From assembly GCA_003243965.1 (NCBI GenBank), contig QHBO01000035.1, positions 1-58,727 of the forward strand: 58,727 nt of DNA, given 5' to 3'. A program made the translations under genes and the position numbers. Positions 16,678-25,316 of the stretch are shown here, one piece after another. Source of the DNA: Chloroflexota bacterium (GTDB taxonomy: Bacteria > Chloroflexota > Limnocylindria > QHBO01). The number at the start of each line of letters is the position of its first letter. The first letter of the stretch is position 1. The notes below the pieces were generated by a model that saw only the letters and a list, made by a program, of their open reading frames with translations, searched no databases and was not told the DNA's origin.

Positions 16678-17145
16678 GTGGACTATCACGTTCGAAGCGC
16701 TCGCCTGACCGATGTCGAACCCGCCATGCGCATTCTGATGCCAGACGGCGGAGACCCGCTTCAGCAGCGCGACGACGCCGACCGATTCCGCAGCCTGCTC
16801 TTCATTCCCTCGGCGACCGTCGTCGTCGCGGAGTTGGAGCGTCGCGTCATCGGCGTGGGAGTGCTCTCGATCCGGCCCACTGTCCGGAGCGGCCCCTACG
16901 TCGGAACCATCGACGAGTTGGCCGTGAGGCTGGGAGCCGGCTCGACGGGGAGCGACGCGGACGCCGCTGACATGCGCCGGTCGGACATCGCCCGCTCGAT
17001 TCTCGAGCAGCTTGTCGGGTCGGCCCGCAACAAGGGTTGCACGCGCGTCGAGGTCACCGATCCCCTCGCGACCGCCGAGCCCGCGCTCTGGGAGCGCGGC
17101 GGCTTCGCGAAGCGGGGGACGCTGCTGAGCCGCGCCGTCGGTTGA
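16678..17145 (+). CDS. GNAT-family N-acetyltransferase-like protein
   Basis: A 155-aa protein with the GNAT strand order: an N-terminal DYHVRSARLTDVEPAMRIL, a central VVVAELERRVIGVGVLSIRP (beta4), and C-terminal RSDIARSILEQLVGSARNKGCTRVEV with LWERGGFAKRGTLL. The acetyl-CoA pyrophosphate loop R/Q-x-x-G-x-G/A is not clear; the region DMRRSDIARSIL lies where it should be, so the protein may bind CoA weakly or have lost activity. Substrate unknown. The GTG start at 16678 is about 57 nt after a TATGCT box (16615-16620). It precedes the NYN gene by 69 nt. Confidence 0.75.
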   Translation: MDYHVRSARLTDVEPAMRILMPDGGDPLQQRDDADRFRSLLFIPSATVVVAELERRVIGVGVLSIRPTVRSGPYVGTIDELAVRLGAGSTGSDADAADMRRSDIARSILEQLVGSARNKGCTRVEVTDPLATAEPALWERGGFAKRGTLLSRAVG

Positions 17146-17214
17146 GACCGATGGCGCGCCGGGCCGGGACATCGGCGACGTGACAGCCATAGCAATTCAA
17201 CAGGAGAAGCTCTC

Positions 17215-18738
17215 TTGAGCAAGAACGTGGCGCTCTTCGTGGATGTCGCCAACCTTTACTACTCGGCCCGAGGGCAGGACGTGGACGTCGATTACGTCGC
17301 GCTGCTGAAGTACGCCACCAAGGGGCGTGACCTGATTCGGGCTTATGCGTACTCCGGGCTCGACCCCGAGAACGAGAACCAGCGCAAGTTCATCGACTTC
17401 CTGGGCAAGAACGGCTACAAGGTCGTTCACAAGGACATTCGGAAGTTCGGCGACGGCCGCGTCAAGGCGAACCTCGATATCGAGCTGGTGGTCGACCTGT
17501 TCAGGGTCGCCGACAGGATGGATATCGCGGTCATCGTCTCCGGCGACGGCGACTTCGCTCCGGCCATTCGCGCGCTCCAGGACGTGGGCGTCCGGTGCGA
17601 GGTGATCAGCTTCCGACCGAACACCAGCTCGGACCTGATCGCGGTCGCCGATGAGTTCGTCGACATCATGAAGATTGCGTCCATCGAGCGCCGACGCGAG
17701 GGCATCCGCACCGGAGTGCCGATGCCGGAGATGCCCGCCAAGGAGACGACGCCCGAGTTCGCGTTCCGTGAGGCGTCTCCGGCAGTCGCCGCCGCCGCCC
17801 TGGCGGCGCTGCGCACCGGGGAGGCGCCGCGCGCGGCCGGTCCGCGTCGCGCCCGCGGACGTGTCGCCGGTCGGCCAGAACAACCGTCGGACGCAACAGC
17901 CGCTGCACCCGAGGAGAGCCTCACCGCTCCGGCGCTCGCCGTCGCGGAGCAGCCGGCCGCCGCGGGCGAGAGCGAGGCACGCCGCCGCCGCCGCCGCCGC
18001 GGCGGGCGCGGCAGAGGCCGGGGACGGCACGACACCGAGGTCGGCGCGACGACACCGACTGATGGCCCCGCCGGCGACATCGCCTGGGAGGAGCTCGACG
18101 ACCTGAGCCAGATCGGTGATCTCGGCGCCGAGCGCGAGTACACGTTCGAGGAGGCCGATGCGGAGACGCTCGCCGAGCTCGGGATCCAGGCGCAGGTCGG
18201 AGCATCGCCGGCAGCCGCCGTCACATCTGCGGACGCAGCGGATATTGCCTCGGGCGCGCCGACGGTCGACGAGCCAGCCGAGCCGGAAACCGGCACCACC
18301 AAGCCAAGGCGCCGCCGGCGGGCCTCCATGGGTATCTCCTCGGCCGCCGAGGTGCAATCGGTGGATCTCACCCCCGGCGCGCCGGTGGCCGAGAGTCCGG
18401 AGGGTGGGACCGACGCTCCGGCGCCCCGACGCCGTCGCGGCAGGCGAGATCCGGGCAGCGCCCCGGCATCCGCAGCGCCCACGACACCCGGCGCTGACGA
18501 GCCGGAGGCCAAGCCGGACGAGAAGCGCGTGAATGCGCGCCGCGGCAAGCGTTCGAGCGTGAGCGTCGAGACTCCGTCGGCCGCCGATCCCGATGCTGAC
18601 AAGCCCGCTGCGCGACGGACGCGAGCGCGCCGTACGCCACCTGCCGCTGACGCCTCCGGCGAGAGCGCCGGGGTTGAGGCGGGAGCGGAGCAGCCTCAGG
18701 GCATCTGGCAACGCTTCCGGACAGCGCGGGGCTCCTGA
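17215..18738 (+). CDS. NYN-domain (LabA/DUF88) nuclease-like protein with long Arg-rich disordered tail
   Basis: Residues 1-155 form a NYN/PIN-like domain with the expected acidic cluster: D10 in FVDVANLYY, D88 and D94 in NLDIELVVDL, and D111/D113 in SGDGDFAP. Such domains cleave or bind RNA. The remaining 350 residues are low-complexity Ala/Pro/Glu/Asp sequence punctuated by at least five Arg-rich patches, the largest near 255-275. This acidic scaffold with basic patches resembles the RNA-binding tails of RNase E and could tether RNA or partners. The TTG start at 17215 follows an AGGAGA ribosome site. Substrate unknown. Confidence 0.88.
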   Translation: MSKNVALFVDVANLYYSARGQDVDVDYVALLKYATKGRDLIRAYAYSGLDPENENQRKFIDFLGKNGYKVVHKDIRKFGDGRVKANLDIELVVDLFRVADRMDIAVIVSGDGDFAPAIRALQDVGVRCEVISFRPNTSSDLIAVADEFVDIMKIASIERRREGIRTGVPMPEMPAKETTPEFAFREASPAVAAAALAALRTGEAPRAAGPRRARGRVAGRPEQPSDATAAAPEESLTAPALAVAEQPAAAGESEARRRRRRRGGRGRGRGRHDTEVGATTPTDGPAGDIAWEELDDLSQIGDLGAEREYTFEEADAETLAELGIQAQVGASPAAAVTSADAADIASGAPTVDEPAEPETGTTKPRRRRRASMGISSAAEVQSVDLTPGAPVAESPEGGTDAPAPRRRRGRRDPGSAPASAAPTTPGADEPEAKPDEKRVNARRGKRSSVSVETPSAADPDADKPAARRTRARRTPPAADASGESAGVEAGAEQPQGIWQRFRTARGS

Positions 18739-18744
18739 GCGGAG

Positions 18745-18781
18745 CGTGACGAAGCCGGCCCTCGAGGCCGGCTTCGTCACG
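18745..18781. terminator. 16-bp perfect hairpin between convergent genes
   Basis: CGTGACGAAGCCGGCC and its exact complement flank a 5-nt loop, 6 nt after the NYN stop codon. No long T-run follows on either side, but the stem is very stable and lies between convergent genes, so it probably ends both transcripts. Confidence 0.65.
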
Positions 18782-18799
18782 CAAAGGGGCGGAGCGGAC

Positions 18800-19453
18800 T
18801 CAGCTCGGCTGGCTCTCGCTGGTGCTCGGCTCGATCGGCGTGGGGGCGTCCACCTGGCCTCCGGCTGATGGCAGCGCGGTCGACGACGCCTCCGAGTGAC
18901 CATTGGTGGCCGGCTCCCGCTGGAAGATCGGGACCCAGTCGCCGGCGTCGCGCGCCCGCGAGGCGATCTCCTCGCGCATCTGGCTGCCAGGCTTGGGCGC
19001 GGTGAGCATTGCGACTGCTGCTCCGGCAAGTGCGCCGAGCAGCAGGCCCAAAAAGAACGCCGTCCAATGTCGCTGCTCCTGCCGCTTGATGCCGAGCCGC
19101 ACCGCGGCGGTGTCAATCAGCTCCTTGCCGGCGGGAACGGCGGCGCTCGCCGCACCAATCGCCACTGTCCGCCGCTTCCACGCGCTGCCGAGCGTCGGCA
19201 GCAGCTGCTTCCTCCAGGTGCGCCTCGACCACTTGGCGGCGTCCTGACCGTATCGACGCGCGCTCTTTGCCACTTCGCTCCGCGTCGGCTGGCTGTCCTG
19301 CCATGCCTCTGCGGCGCGCGCCGTGGCTGCTTCGGCTGCCTCCGCGACGACCGATGCCATCTCGCGCCCGCGTCGCGAAATCTGGCGCTGAACGTCCGTC
19401 TCGAGCACCCGGTCGACGGCGGATCGGACGGTGCCGGAGATGTCTTGCGCCAT
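18800..19453 (-). CDS. YtxH-like envelope protein with one membrane helix
   Basis: A 217-aa protein starting at ATG 19453, fixed by a GAGGAGG ribosome site 5 nt upstream. The N-terminal half is an amphipathic, charged helical region. A membrane helix near 140-162 (AFFLGLLLGALAGAAVAML) is followed directly by the YtxH signature TAPKPGSQMREEIASRA. The C-terminal tail is Ser/Thr/Pro-rich. YtxH-domain proteins are associated with general stress and the inner face of the membrane; molecular role unknown. Confidence 0.75.
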   Translation of the reverse strand: MAQDISGTVRSAVDRVLETDVQRQISRRGREMASVVAEAAEAATARAAEAWQDSQPTRSEVAKSARRYGQDAAKWSRRTWRKQLLPTLGSAWKRRTVAIGAASAAVPAGKELIDTAAVRLGIKRQEQRHWTAFFLGLLLGALAGAAVAMLTAPKPGSQMREEIASRARDAGDWVPIFQREPATNGHSEASSTALPSAGGQVDAPTPIEPSTSESQPS

Positions 19454-19673
19454 CGCTTCCTCCTCGGTGATACGCCCAAACGGGGCTGCACGCAGTATGC
19501 CACCGTGCGTCTGCGAGGGCGCCCCGCGGGGCCGCCGCCGTCGTGCGACGAGCCGGTTGCCGGCCGGCCGCCAGGGATCCGACGGTGGCCCCGGGAGCAT
19601 GGTGCCGCCGCGAGATAGGCTGCATCCGGCGACCTCATCGGGCCGTTACGGCGCCCTTACCTGCCGCCGCTCC

Positions 19674-19679
19674 TATACT
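19674..19679 (+). promoter_or_regulatory. -10 box of holB
   Basis: TATACT ends 7 nt before the ATG at 19687 and no Shine-Dalgarno is present. Transcription would begin at or next to the A of ATG, i.e. a leaderless message. Confidence 0.65.
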
Positions 19680-19686
19680 CGGCCCG

Positions 19687-20808
19687 ATGATCCCCCAGCT
19701 TGGTGAGGCGGGTTTCCAGAGCATCGGTCAGGCGACGGCCCGCGCGATCGTGCATCGCGCTGCCGCGAACCGGCGATTGGGGCGGACGCTCCTCGTCCAC
19801 GGCGCAGCCGGCTCGGGAAAGGGCGCCTTCCTCGACGACCTGCTCGCCCTGCTGCTCTGTCACGCCGAGGCCCCGGGCCAGCGCCCGTGCAATGCGTGCC
19901 GGTCGTGTCGAGAGGCTCGCGCGCACACGCATCCCGACCTGGTGATGGCGTCGCCGGAGTCGTGGCGCGACGGCCGCTCCGCCGGCGAGAGCCAGGTCGC
20001 GGCGGCCCGACGCTGGCTGCTGGAAACCTCCGGGGCACCCATCGCCGGACCCCGCCGGGTGGTGGTCATCGAGCACGCCGACGCTGCAAACGAGCAGATC
20101 CAGAACGCGCTGCTGAAGACGCTGGAGGAGCCCGGACCACGGCATCTGTTCGTCCTGGTGGCCGATGATCCTGCTCGGCTGCTGCCCACCATCCGGTCCC
20201 GCAGTCAGCCGCTCCGCATCGGCCCGGTGCCGCGTGCCCAGCTCGTGTCGTGGCTGGTCGAGGAGGAGCGCCTGCCTCTCGACCAGGCGACGGTCGTCGC
20301 CCGCGTGTCCGGCGGGTTGATCGGGCGCGCGACCTCGTACGTGCGGAATCCCGAGCTGGTTGCCTGGCGCCGCCGCCTGCAGGGCGAGCTGCTGGACCTC
20401 GTCACGCGCGGCCGCGCGGATCGCTTCCAATCGATTCCCGAGCTGCTCGAGGAGGCCGGGCGGCCGGCGGGGCCGGCAACGTTACCCACCGTCGGTGAGA
20501 GCGAGGACGGCGGAACCGTGCGGGCGCCGGCATCGGTCCAGCGCGAGGCAGCACTGCGCATCACGGATGCATGGCAGGACCTGGCCCGCGACCTGATGGT
20601 GGCCGCCGCCCGGCAGCCGATGCTGGCCGGCAGCGCAGAGCTCCATCCGGAGCTGCTGACCGTCGCCGAGCGGATCGGCAGCCGGCCGATGGCCCGCTTC
20701 CTGGGGGTCCTGCAGGAGATCCAGGATGCGATAGAGACGAACGCCGCGCCCAGGCTCGCCCTCGAAGTGGGGATGCTGGCCTGGCCGCATCTCGGCAACG
20801 CAGGTTGA
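19687..20808 (+). CDS. holB: DNA polymerase III delta-prime subunit
   Basis: A 373-aa clamp-loader subunit. The P-loop-like GAAGSGK is near 37-43. A four-Cys zinc module (C-x8-CNACRSC pattern) lies near 60-80. VVVIEHADAANEQIQNALLKTLEEPGPRHLFVLVADDPARLLPTIRSRSQPL is the sensor/Walker B region characteristic of HolB/DnaX relatives. DnaX-type tau would be much longer, so HolB is preferred. It loads the beta sliding clamp during replication. The acylphosphatase start overlaps its stop as TTGA. Confidence 0.9.
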   Translation: MIPQLGEAGFQSIGQATARAIVHRAAANRRLGRTLLVHGAAGSGKGAFLDDLLALLLCHAEAPGQRPCNACRSCREARAHTHPDLVMASPESWRDGRSAGESQVAAARRWLLETSGAPIAGPRRVVVIEHADAANEQIQNALLKTLEEPGPRHLFVLVADDPARLLPTIRSRSQPLRIGPVPRAQLVSWLVEEERLPLDQATVVARVSGGLIGRATSYVRNPELVAWRRRLQGELLDLVTRGRADRFQSIPELLEEAGRPAGPATLPTVGESEDGGTVRAPASVQREAALRITDAWQDLARDLMVAAARQPMLAGSAELHPELLTVAERIGSRPMARFLGVLQEIQDAIETNAAPRLALEVGMLAWPHLGNAG

Positions 20809-21095
20809 GCGCGGGGTCCGAGCGCCTCACCGTCCACGTGGTTGGGCGGGTGCAGGGAGTGGGGTTTCGCTGGTGGGCAGCCCGTCAGGCGGAGCAGCTG
20901 GGGATCGTCGGCTGGGTGCGCAACGGCGATGACGAGCGCTCCGTCGAGCTTCTCGCCGAAGGCCAGCCTGCGGCGCTCGCCGAACTCGAGCGCCGCCTCC
21001 ACGCTGGTCCGCAGGCCGCCCGCGTCGAGCGGGTTGCCACCTCCCGTGGGCGCGCGAGCGGCGCGTTTCGCCGCTTCGAGATCAGCCGTGGATGA
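20805..21095 (+). CDS. acyP: Acylphosphatase
   Basis: A 96-aa enzyme with the complete catalytic signature VVGRVQGVGFRWWAARQAEQLGIVGWVRNGDD, where Arg of GFR binds phosphate and Asn of RNGDD activates water. It hydrolyses acyl phosphates such as acetyl phosphate or carbamoyl phosphate. The TTG at 20805 overlaps the holB stop (TTGA) and gives a standard length; the frame is open further upstream inside holB without support. It overlaps the following lipid kinase gene by 8 nt. Confidence 0.88.
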   Translation: MSAGSERLTVHVVGRVQGVGFRWWAARQAEQLGIVGWVRNGDDERSVELLAEGQPAALAELERRLHAGPQAARVERVATSRGRASGAFRRFEISRG

Positions 21096-22026
21096 GCCGG
21101 GCCGCCGCGCGATCCTGTTGCTGGTCAACCCTGTGGCGGGAGGCAAGGTCGGGTCCGGCCCTCTGCTATCGGCAGACCCGGAGCGACTCGAGCCCGCCGC
21201 CCTGGCGGCGGCGCTCCGCGCCCGAGGGCTCGAGGTCGAGTCGCGCGAGCTCGGACCTGACGACGACGTCGGCGAGCTGGCGAGGGAAGGCGCCGAGCGC
21301 GGTCTCGACATCGTGGTCGCCGGCGGCGACGGCACCGTCGGTCTTGCCGCAGCCGCACTCGTCGACCAGGCCGCGACGCTGGGCATCCTGGCGCTCGGCA
21401 GCTTCAACAACGTCGCGCATGGGATCGGCATCCCGTTGACCCTCGGACCCGCCCTGGAGGCGATCTCCCGCGGGCGCGTCCGGCAGGTCGATGTCGGCGA
21501 AGCTCGCGGGGGTGCGGCAGATGCGACGGATGCAGCCGTGGAGTACTTCCTGGAGGCTGCCGGGGTCGGCCTCGATGCAGCAGGGTTCGGAGTGGTGGAG
21601 CTTCAGGAGCGCCACGGCCTGCGTCGGGCACTGGGTGCCCTGTGGCGCGTGCTGCGCGGGCGCAAGCGGCGGATGCGCCTGGTGATCGACGGCCAGCGGC
21701 GGCGTACTCGCGCCCCGGCCATCACCGTCTGCAATGGTCCGTACCACGGGTTCGGCTTCGCGCTCGCCCCCGCGGCGGATCCCGCCGACGGCCAACTGGA
21801 CGTGGCGATCTTTTTCCGGATGAGCCGCTTCGAGGTGCTGCGACACTTCCTCCGCGTGGCACGCCGGCGCCCGTTCCGGGAGCCGCGGCTGCGGCTCATC
21901 GCCTGCCGACAGCTGAGCGTGGACGCGGTGCAGGGCGTGCTCCCGGTCCACGCCGATGGCCGCTCCATCGGTACCACACCCGTAACGTTCCGGGTCCGGG
22001 CAGGCGCGCTGCGGGTGTTCGTCTAG
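21088..22026 (+). CDS. Diacylglycerol/sphingosine kinase-like lipid kinase
   Basis: A 312-aa DAGK-catalytic-domain protein: LLVNPVAGGK near the N-terminus, the nucleotide-binding GGDGTVG near 76-82, and the conserved ILALGSFNNVAHGIGI near 95-110. The second beta-domain ends with the family motif HADGRSIGTTPV. It probably phosphorylates a membrane lipid headgroup using ATP. I chose the GTG at 21088, which overlaps the acylphosphatase end; the ATG at 21092 is in a different frame. The stop codon is shared as CTAG with the convergent dGTPase-like gene. Confidence 0.88.
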   Translation: MDEPGRRAILLLVNPVAGGKVGSGPLLSADPERLEPAALAAALRARGLEVESRELGPDDDVGELAREGAERGLDIVVAGGDGTVGLAAAALVDQAATLGILALGSFNNVAHGIGIPLTLGPALEAISRGRVRQVDVGEARGGAADATDAAVEYFLEAAGVGLDAAGFGVVELQERHGLRRALGALWRVLRGRKRRMRLVIDGQRRRTRAPAITVCNGPYHGFGFALAPAADPADGQLDVAIFFRMSRFEVLRHFLRVARRRPFREPRLRLIACRQLSVDAVQGVLPVHADGRSIGTTPVTFRVRAGALRVFV

Positions 22027-23039
22027 TCGAGCGCCGGACCGGGCAGCGGCGCCGCGGGAAACAGCGAGCGGTGCATGGTCAGCGCGTACCGGTCGGTCAT
22101 GCCGGCGACGTAATCGGTGACCTGCATGACGAGCGGATCCTCGTTGCGGCGAAAGGCGTCGGGCAGCGACTCGGGGTGCCGAAGGTGGTGCTCGACCAGC
22201 TGGCGGATCACCTCGACCGCCGGTTTCTGCTGCTCGAGCTGCTCGGGCGCCTCGTAGACGCGCGAGAACATGAAGTCGCGGAGCTCGTTCATCACCGCCA
22301 GGGTGCCCGCGTCCATCTCCACGCGTCCAACGGCCACCGAACGCTCGATCACCGCGCCGATCATCTCCGCGACCCACAGCCGCCCCGGTTCGCCGAACCG
22401 CTCGCGCACCGAACCGGGGAACGCGTCGGGAGGCAGCACGCCCGCGCGGATCGCATCCAGGGCATCGTGCGACAGGTAGGCAATGCGGTCCGCGTAGCGC
22501 ACGCAGATGGCCTCCGCGCTGGAAGGTGGCGGATCGATCCTCCAGGTGTGCGCCCGGATCCCGTCACGCACTTCCCAGGTCAGGTTCAGATCCTCGACGA
22601 CCCCAAAGGTCCGCACGCTCTGCGCGGCATGGTGCCAGCCGGCCGGGGGGAAGTAGGGTGACAGCGCCTCCTCACCGGTGTGGCCGAACGGCGTGTGGCC
22701 GACGTCATGGCCGAGGGCGATCGCCTCGGCGAGCGGCTCGTTCAGGGCGAGCGCTGCGGCCAGTGCGCGCGCGATCTGGGCCACCTGGAGCGTGTGCGTC
22801 AGCCGCGTGACGTAGTGGTCACCCTCCGGGTTGATGAAGACCTGCGTCTTGTGCTTGAGGCGCCGGAACGCCTTGGAGTGCAGGATCCGGTCGCGGTCGC
22901 GCTCGAAGGCGGTCCGAAAGGCATCGGGCGGCTCAGGCCGAGCTCGCCCGCGGCTGAGCGCGGATCTGGCGGCCAGCGGGGCGAGATGCTGCTCCTCCGC
23001 CTCGCGCGCCTCGCGATCTCGTCGTCTGAGCCCCGTCAT
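22023..23039 (-). CDS. dgt: dGTPase-like HD-domain nucleotidohydrolase
   Basis: A 338-aa HD-superfamily enzyme. Signatures in order: RTAFERDRDRILHSKAFRRLKHKTQVF, THTLQVAQIARALA (first metal His), ALGHDVGHTPFGHTGEEAL (HD pair), then HAAQSVRTF and YADRIAYLSHD. This matches deoxyguanosinetriphosphate triphosphohydrolase-like proteins that cleave dNTPs to deoxynucleoside and triphosphate. The ATG at 23039 is used here; a TTG at 23093 would overlap the upstream VOC remnant as TTGA and is an alternative. The C-terminal 4 nt overlap the convergent lipid kinase stop. Confidence 0.9.
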   Translation of the reverse strand: MTGLRRRDREAREAEEQHLAPLAARSALSRGRARPEPPDAFRTAFERDRDRILHSKAFRRLKHKTQVFINPEGDHYVTRLTHTLQVAQIARALAAALALNEPLAEAIALGHDVGHTPFGHTGEEALSPYFPPAGWHHAAQSVRTFGVVEDLNLTWEVRDGIRAHTWRIDPPPSSAEAICVRYADRIAYLSHDALDAIRAGVLPPDAFPGSVRERFGEPGRLWVAEMIGAVIERSVAVGRVEMDAGTLAVMNELRDFMFSRVYEAPEQLEQQKPAVEVIRQLVEHHLRHPESLPDAFRRNEDPLVMQVTDYVAGMTDRYALTMHRSLFPAAPLPGPALD

Positions 23040-23089
23040 CGACCGATGATCGCCGATCGTCTCCTGTCGCGCCCACCGACGCGCAGCCG

Positions 23090-23251
23090 TCAATCGAGCT
23101 GAAGCACCGACAGAATGTTGCCGGCCGGGTCCCTGAACCAGGCGGTGGTGGGGCCATAGCCTCGGTAGATGCCCCTGGCGTCAGTGATGCCGTCATAGAC
23201 CCCCAACGCTCGCGCGGACGCGGACCATGCGCGACGCCCGGCAATGAGTGT
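23090..23251 (-). pseudogene. C-terminal remnant of a VOC/glyoxalase-fold gene
   Basis: The minus strand encodes a stretch ending [17 protein letters not shown] and a stop. AWF-x-DP-x-GN is the diagnostic C-terminal beta-strand of VOC proteins, preceded here by [18 protein letters not shown]. No N-terminal half or start codon exists, because the reading frame runs straight into tRNA-Arg. Only about 50 residues of the usual 115-130 remain. It looks like the scar of a gene truncated next to the tRNA. Confidence 0.6.
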
Positions 23252-23327
23252 TGGCGCGCCGGACAGGATTCGAACCTGCGACCTTCGGCTCCGGAGGCCG
23301 ACGCTCTATCCACTGAGCTACCGGCGC
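23252..23327 (-). tRNA. tRNA-Arg (anticodon CCG)
   Basis: The minus strand folds as a complete cloverleaf: acceptor GCGCCGG/CCGGCGC, D-arm AGCTCAGTGGATAGAGC, anticodon loop CTCCGGA within the stem TCGGC/GCCGA, and T-arm with GTTCGAATC. The discriminator is G and the CCA end is genomically encoded. It reads CGG arginine codons, frequent in this GC-rich DNA. Confidence 0.95.
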
Positions 23328-23364
23328 GCGTCCTGGACGGACCGCGATGGGCGTCGATCGGACC

Positions 23365-23370
23365 ATTCTA
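23365..23370 (-). promoter_or_regulatory. -10 box for tRNA-Arg
   Basis: TAGAAT on the minus strand, about 37 nt before the tRNA 5' end, with no closer candidate. Confidence 0.45.
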
Positions 23371-23402
23371 CGTCCCGGCCGAAAAAGCGCGGCCGACGCC
23401 GG

Positions 23403-23897
23403 TCAGCGGCTGGCAAGCCACCGCCGAACGTCCGGCTCGTGCTCGTCGAGGTGTCCGGTGAAGTCGCCGTCGGCGAGTGCCACGCCCTCCATCCAATCGA
23501 AGCGGTTCGGGTCCGTGACGGCGTCGGGCGGTAGGGTCTCAACAGCCGCCGCGAAGTGGTCGTAGACGCTGTCGGCCTCGGCAAGGACCTCTGGAAGCGG
23601 TCGGTCCCTGGACTGCTCGTGCATCCAGGCGTTGATCGGGTCGTCCTCTTCGTCGCCAAGTTCGGCCGGCCAGGGATTCGGAGGAGCCGGCTCGCCCCGA
23701 CCCGCAGCCTCCAGCCGGAGCACCGTCCGACGACGCCACGCGGTCAGATGGGCGGCGAGGTCCTTGAACGTCCACTCGCCCATCGGGCCTGGCTGCTCCA
23801 TCCGGTCGTCGCCGACGTCGGCGACCAGCCGGCGCCAGCGCTGCTGGCCATCACGGATGTGAGCCATCAGCCGTGCCCGTGCGTCGTCGTCGGTCAT
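23403..23897 (-). CDS. DinB/ClbS-like four-helix-bundle protein
   Basis: A 164-aa helical protein: RDGQQRWRRLVADVGDDRM, then GEWTFKDLAAHLTAWRRRTVLRLEA (the His of the DinB-type metal site), and DGDFTGHLDEHEPDVRRWL at the C-terminus with another conserved His. The layout and length fit the DinB/DUF1706 (ClbS/DfsB) superfamily, whose members bind metals, thiols or small electrophiles. The enzymatic role is unknown. It is preceded by a short gap from the dehydrogenase promoter and transcribed divergently from it. Confidence 0.8.
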   Translation of the reverse strand: MTDDDARARLMAHIRDGQQRWRRLVADVGDDRMEQPGPMGEWTFKDLAAHLTAWRRRTVLRLEAAGRGEPAPPNPWPAELGDEEDDPINAWMHEQSRDRPLPEVLAEADSVYDHFAAAVETLPPDAVTDPNRFDWMEGVALADGDFTGHLDEHEPDVRRWLASR

Positions 23898-24051
23898 TTC
23901 GCGTCAGCCTCCGATGAGGTGGGCGGCGCCACCTCGGCCACAAGCCTACCCGAGCCGCGCGGCAGGACTCGGCCGGAACTCCCATTTCGGAGATGCCGGC
24001 GACCCCGACAGCGCGGTGCGCCGGGTCGCCACCCCGGAGCCGCCGGCAGGC

Positions 24052-24057
24052 TACGAT
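24052..24057 (+). promoter_or_regulatory. -10 box of the sugar dehydrogenase gene
   Basis: TACGAT ends 9 nt before ATG 24067 with no ribosome-binding sequence; a leaderless or near-leaderless transcript is predicted. Confidence 0.5.
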
Positions 24058-24066
24058 CCGCTCGCC

Positions 24067-25266
24067 ATGGTTCCCGTCCGACACGCCCGCTCCGCGCCGC
24101 GGCATGGCCTCACGCGGCCCCTCGGTCGATGGCTCGCCCGGCGGCTGACATCCGCCTTCGCGGGACTCGCGCTTGCCACGCTGCTGCTGCCCGGCGCGGG
24201 GCCCGCGACGGTCCGGGCGGCGAATCCGGTGATCCGCTCCCAGATCGTGCAAGCCGGCCTGCAGGTCCCGTGGGATGTCGATTTCACTCCCGACGGCCGC
24301 ATGCTCGTCAGCGAACGATCCGGCACGCTCCGCATCTACGCGAACGGCGAGCCGGGCGCGGCGCTGCTCGCGACCAACCGGGTGAGCTACGTGAGGTCGG
24401 TCGGCGAGGCCGGTCTGATGGGGATTGCGGTCGACCGGTCCTTCGCCGTCAATCATCGGATCTACGTCTGCGCCTCCCGCGACGACTACGGGCGCTGGCT
24501 GAACCAGGTGCTTCGCTATCGGATCGACGCATGGAACCGGCTCATCTTCGAGAAGGCAGTGATCCGATTAGGCGCCGCGGCGGCTCCAAACCACGATGGC
24601 TGCGCGGTCGAGATGTTCTCCGATGGGATGGTGTGGGTAACCATCGGCGATGCCGGCGTCGCAGCCCGGGCCCAGGACCCACGCTCGCTGAACGGCAAGG
24701 TGCTCCGCGTCACGCCAGACGGAGGCGTCCCGGCGAACAATCCGATCATGCCGGGAACCACGACGCCGAGCCTCGTCTTCAGCATGGGGCACCGCAATCC
24801 GCAGGGGATTGCCACGCAGCCGGGAACCGGGGCCGTCTACGCGGTAGAGCATGGCCCCGAGCGCGACGACGAGGTCAATCGCATCTACCCTGGCGCGAAC
24901 TACGGGTGGCCGTGCTACACCGGGACCGGCATCCGGAACAGCTCGTACACCGGTCGCTGCGGCCCGTCCACCGCCTACCGCAACCCGGCGTGGGCGTCCG
25001 GCGCGGTCACCTGGGCCACGTCCGGCGGCACGTTCGCCGCGGGTGCCAACTGGGGAAGCTTCAGCGGGCAGCTCTTCGTCTCATGCCTCAAGGAGTCCGA
25101 CGTGCGCCGATTCCAACTCGCCGGGACGACCCTGGCCTATCGCCAGACGCTGTTCGACGGGACCTGGGGTCGCCTGCGCGCCATGACGCGAGGTCCGCGC
25201 AACGCACTGTACGTGACGACCGGAAACGGCACCGGCGACAGGGTGATCCGCATCACCGCCGGCTGA
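24067..25266 (+). CDS. Secreted PQQ-dependent sugar dehydrogenase-like beta-propeller
   Basis: A 399-aa protein. A long twin-Arg-containing leader (LARRLTSAFAGLALATLLLPGAG) ends near AANPV at about 50, so export is expected. The mature part is a soluble glucose/sorbosone dehydrogenase-type six-bladed propeller: VPWDVDFTPDGRMLVSERSG, GEAGLMGIAVDRSF, NHDGCAVEM, FSMGHRNPQGIA and EHGPERDDEVNRIYPGANYGWP are family landmarks. Such enzymes oxidise aldoses with PQQ and Ca2+. No PQQ synthesis genes are in the window, so the cofactor source is unknown. Confidence 0.88.
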   Translation: MVPVRHARSAPRHGLTRPLGRWLARRLTSAFAGLALATLLLPGAGPATVRAANPVIRSQIVQAGLQVPWDVDFTPDGRMLVSERSGTLRIYANGEPGAALLATNRVSYVRSVGEAGLMGIAVDRSFAVNHRIYVCASRDDYGRWLNQVLRYRIDAWNRLIFEKAVIRLGAAAAPNHDGCAVEMFSDGMVWVTIGDAGVAARAQDPRSLNGKVLRVTPDGGVPANNPIMPGTTTPSLVFSMGHRNPQGIATQPGTGAVYAVEHGPERDDEVNRIYPGANYGWPCYTGTGIRNSSYTGRCGPSTAYRNPAWASGAVTWATSGGTFAAGANWGSFSGQLFVSCLKESDVRRFQLAGTTLAYRQTLFDGTWGRLRAMTRGPRNALYVTTGNGTGDRVIRITAG

Positions 25267-25316
25267 TGGCGGGAGGGCGCGAAGCGTTCGGAGGAGCTCG
25301 CCCCGGCGGATAGTCG

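Noticed and set aside
23556-25313. A long plus-strand open frame across the DinB-like and sugar dehydrogenase genes
   Set aside because: It is a shadow frame; the dehydrogenase in another frame has clear motifs and a promoter.
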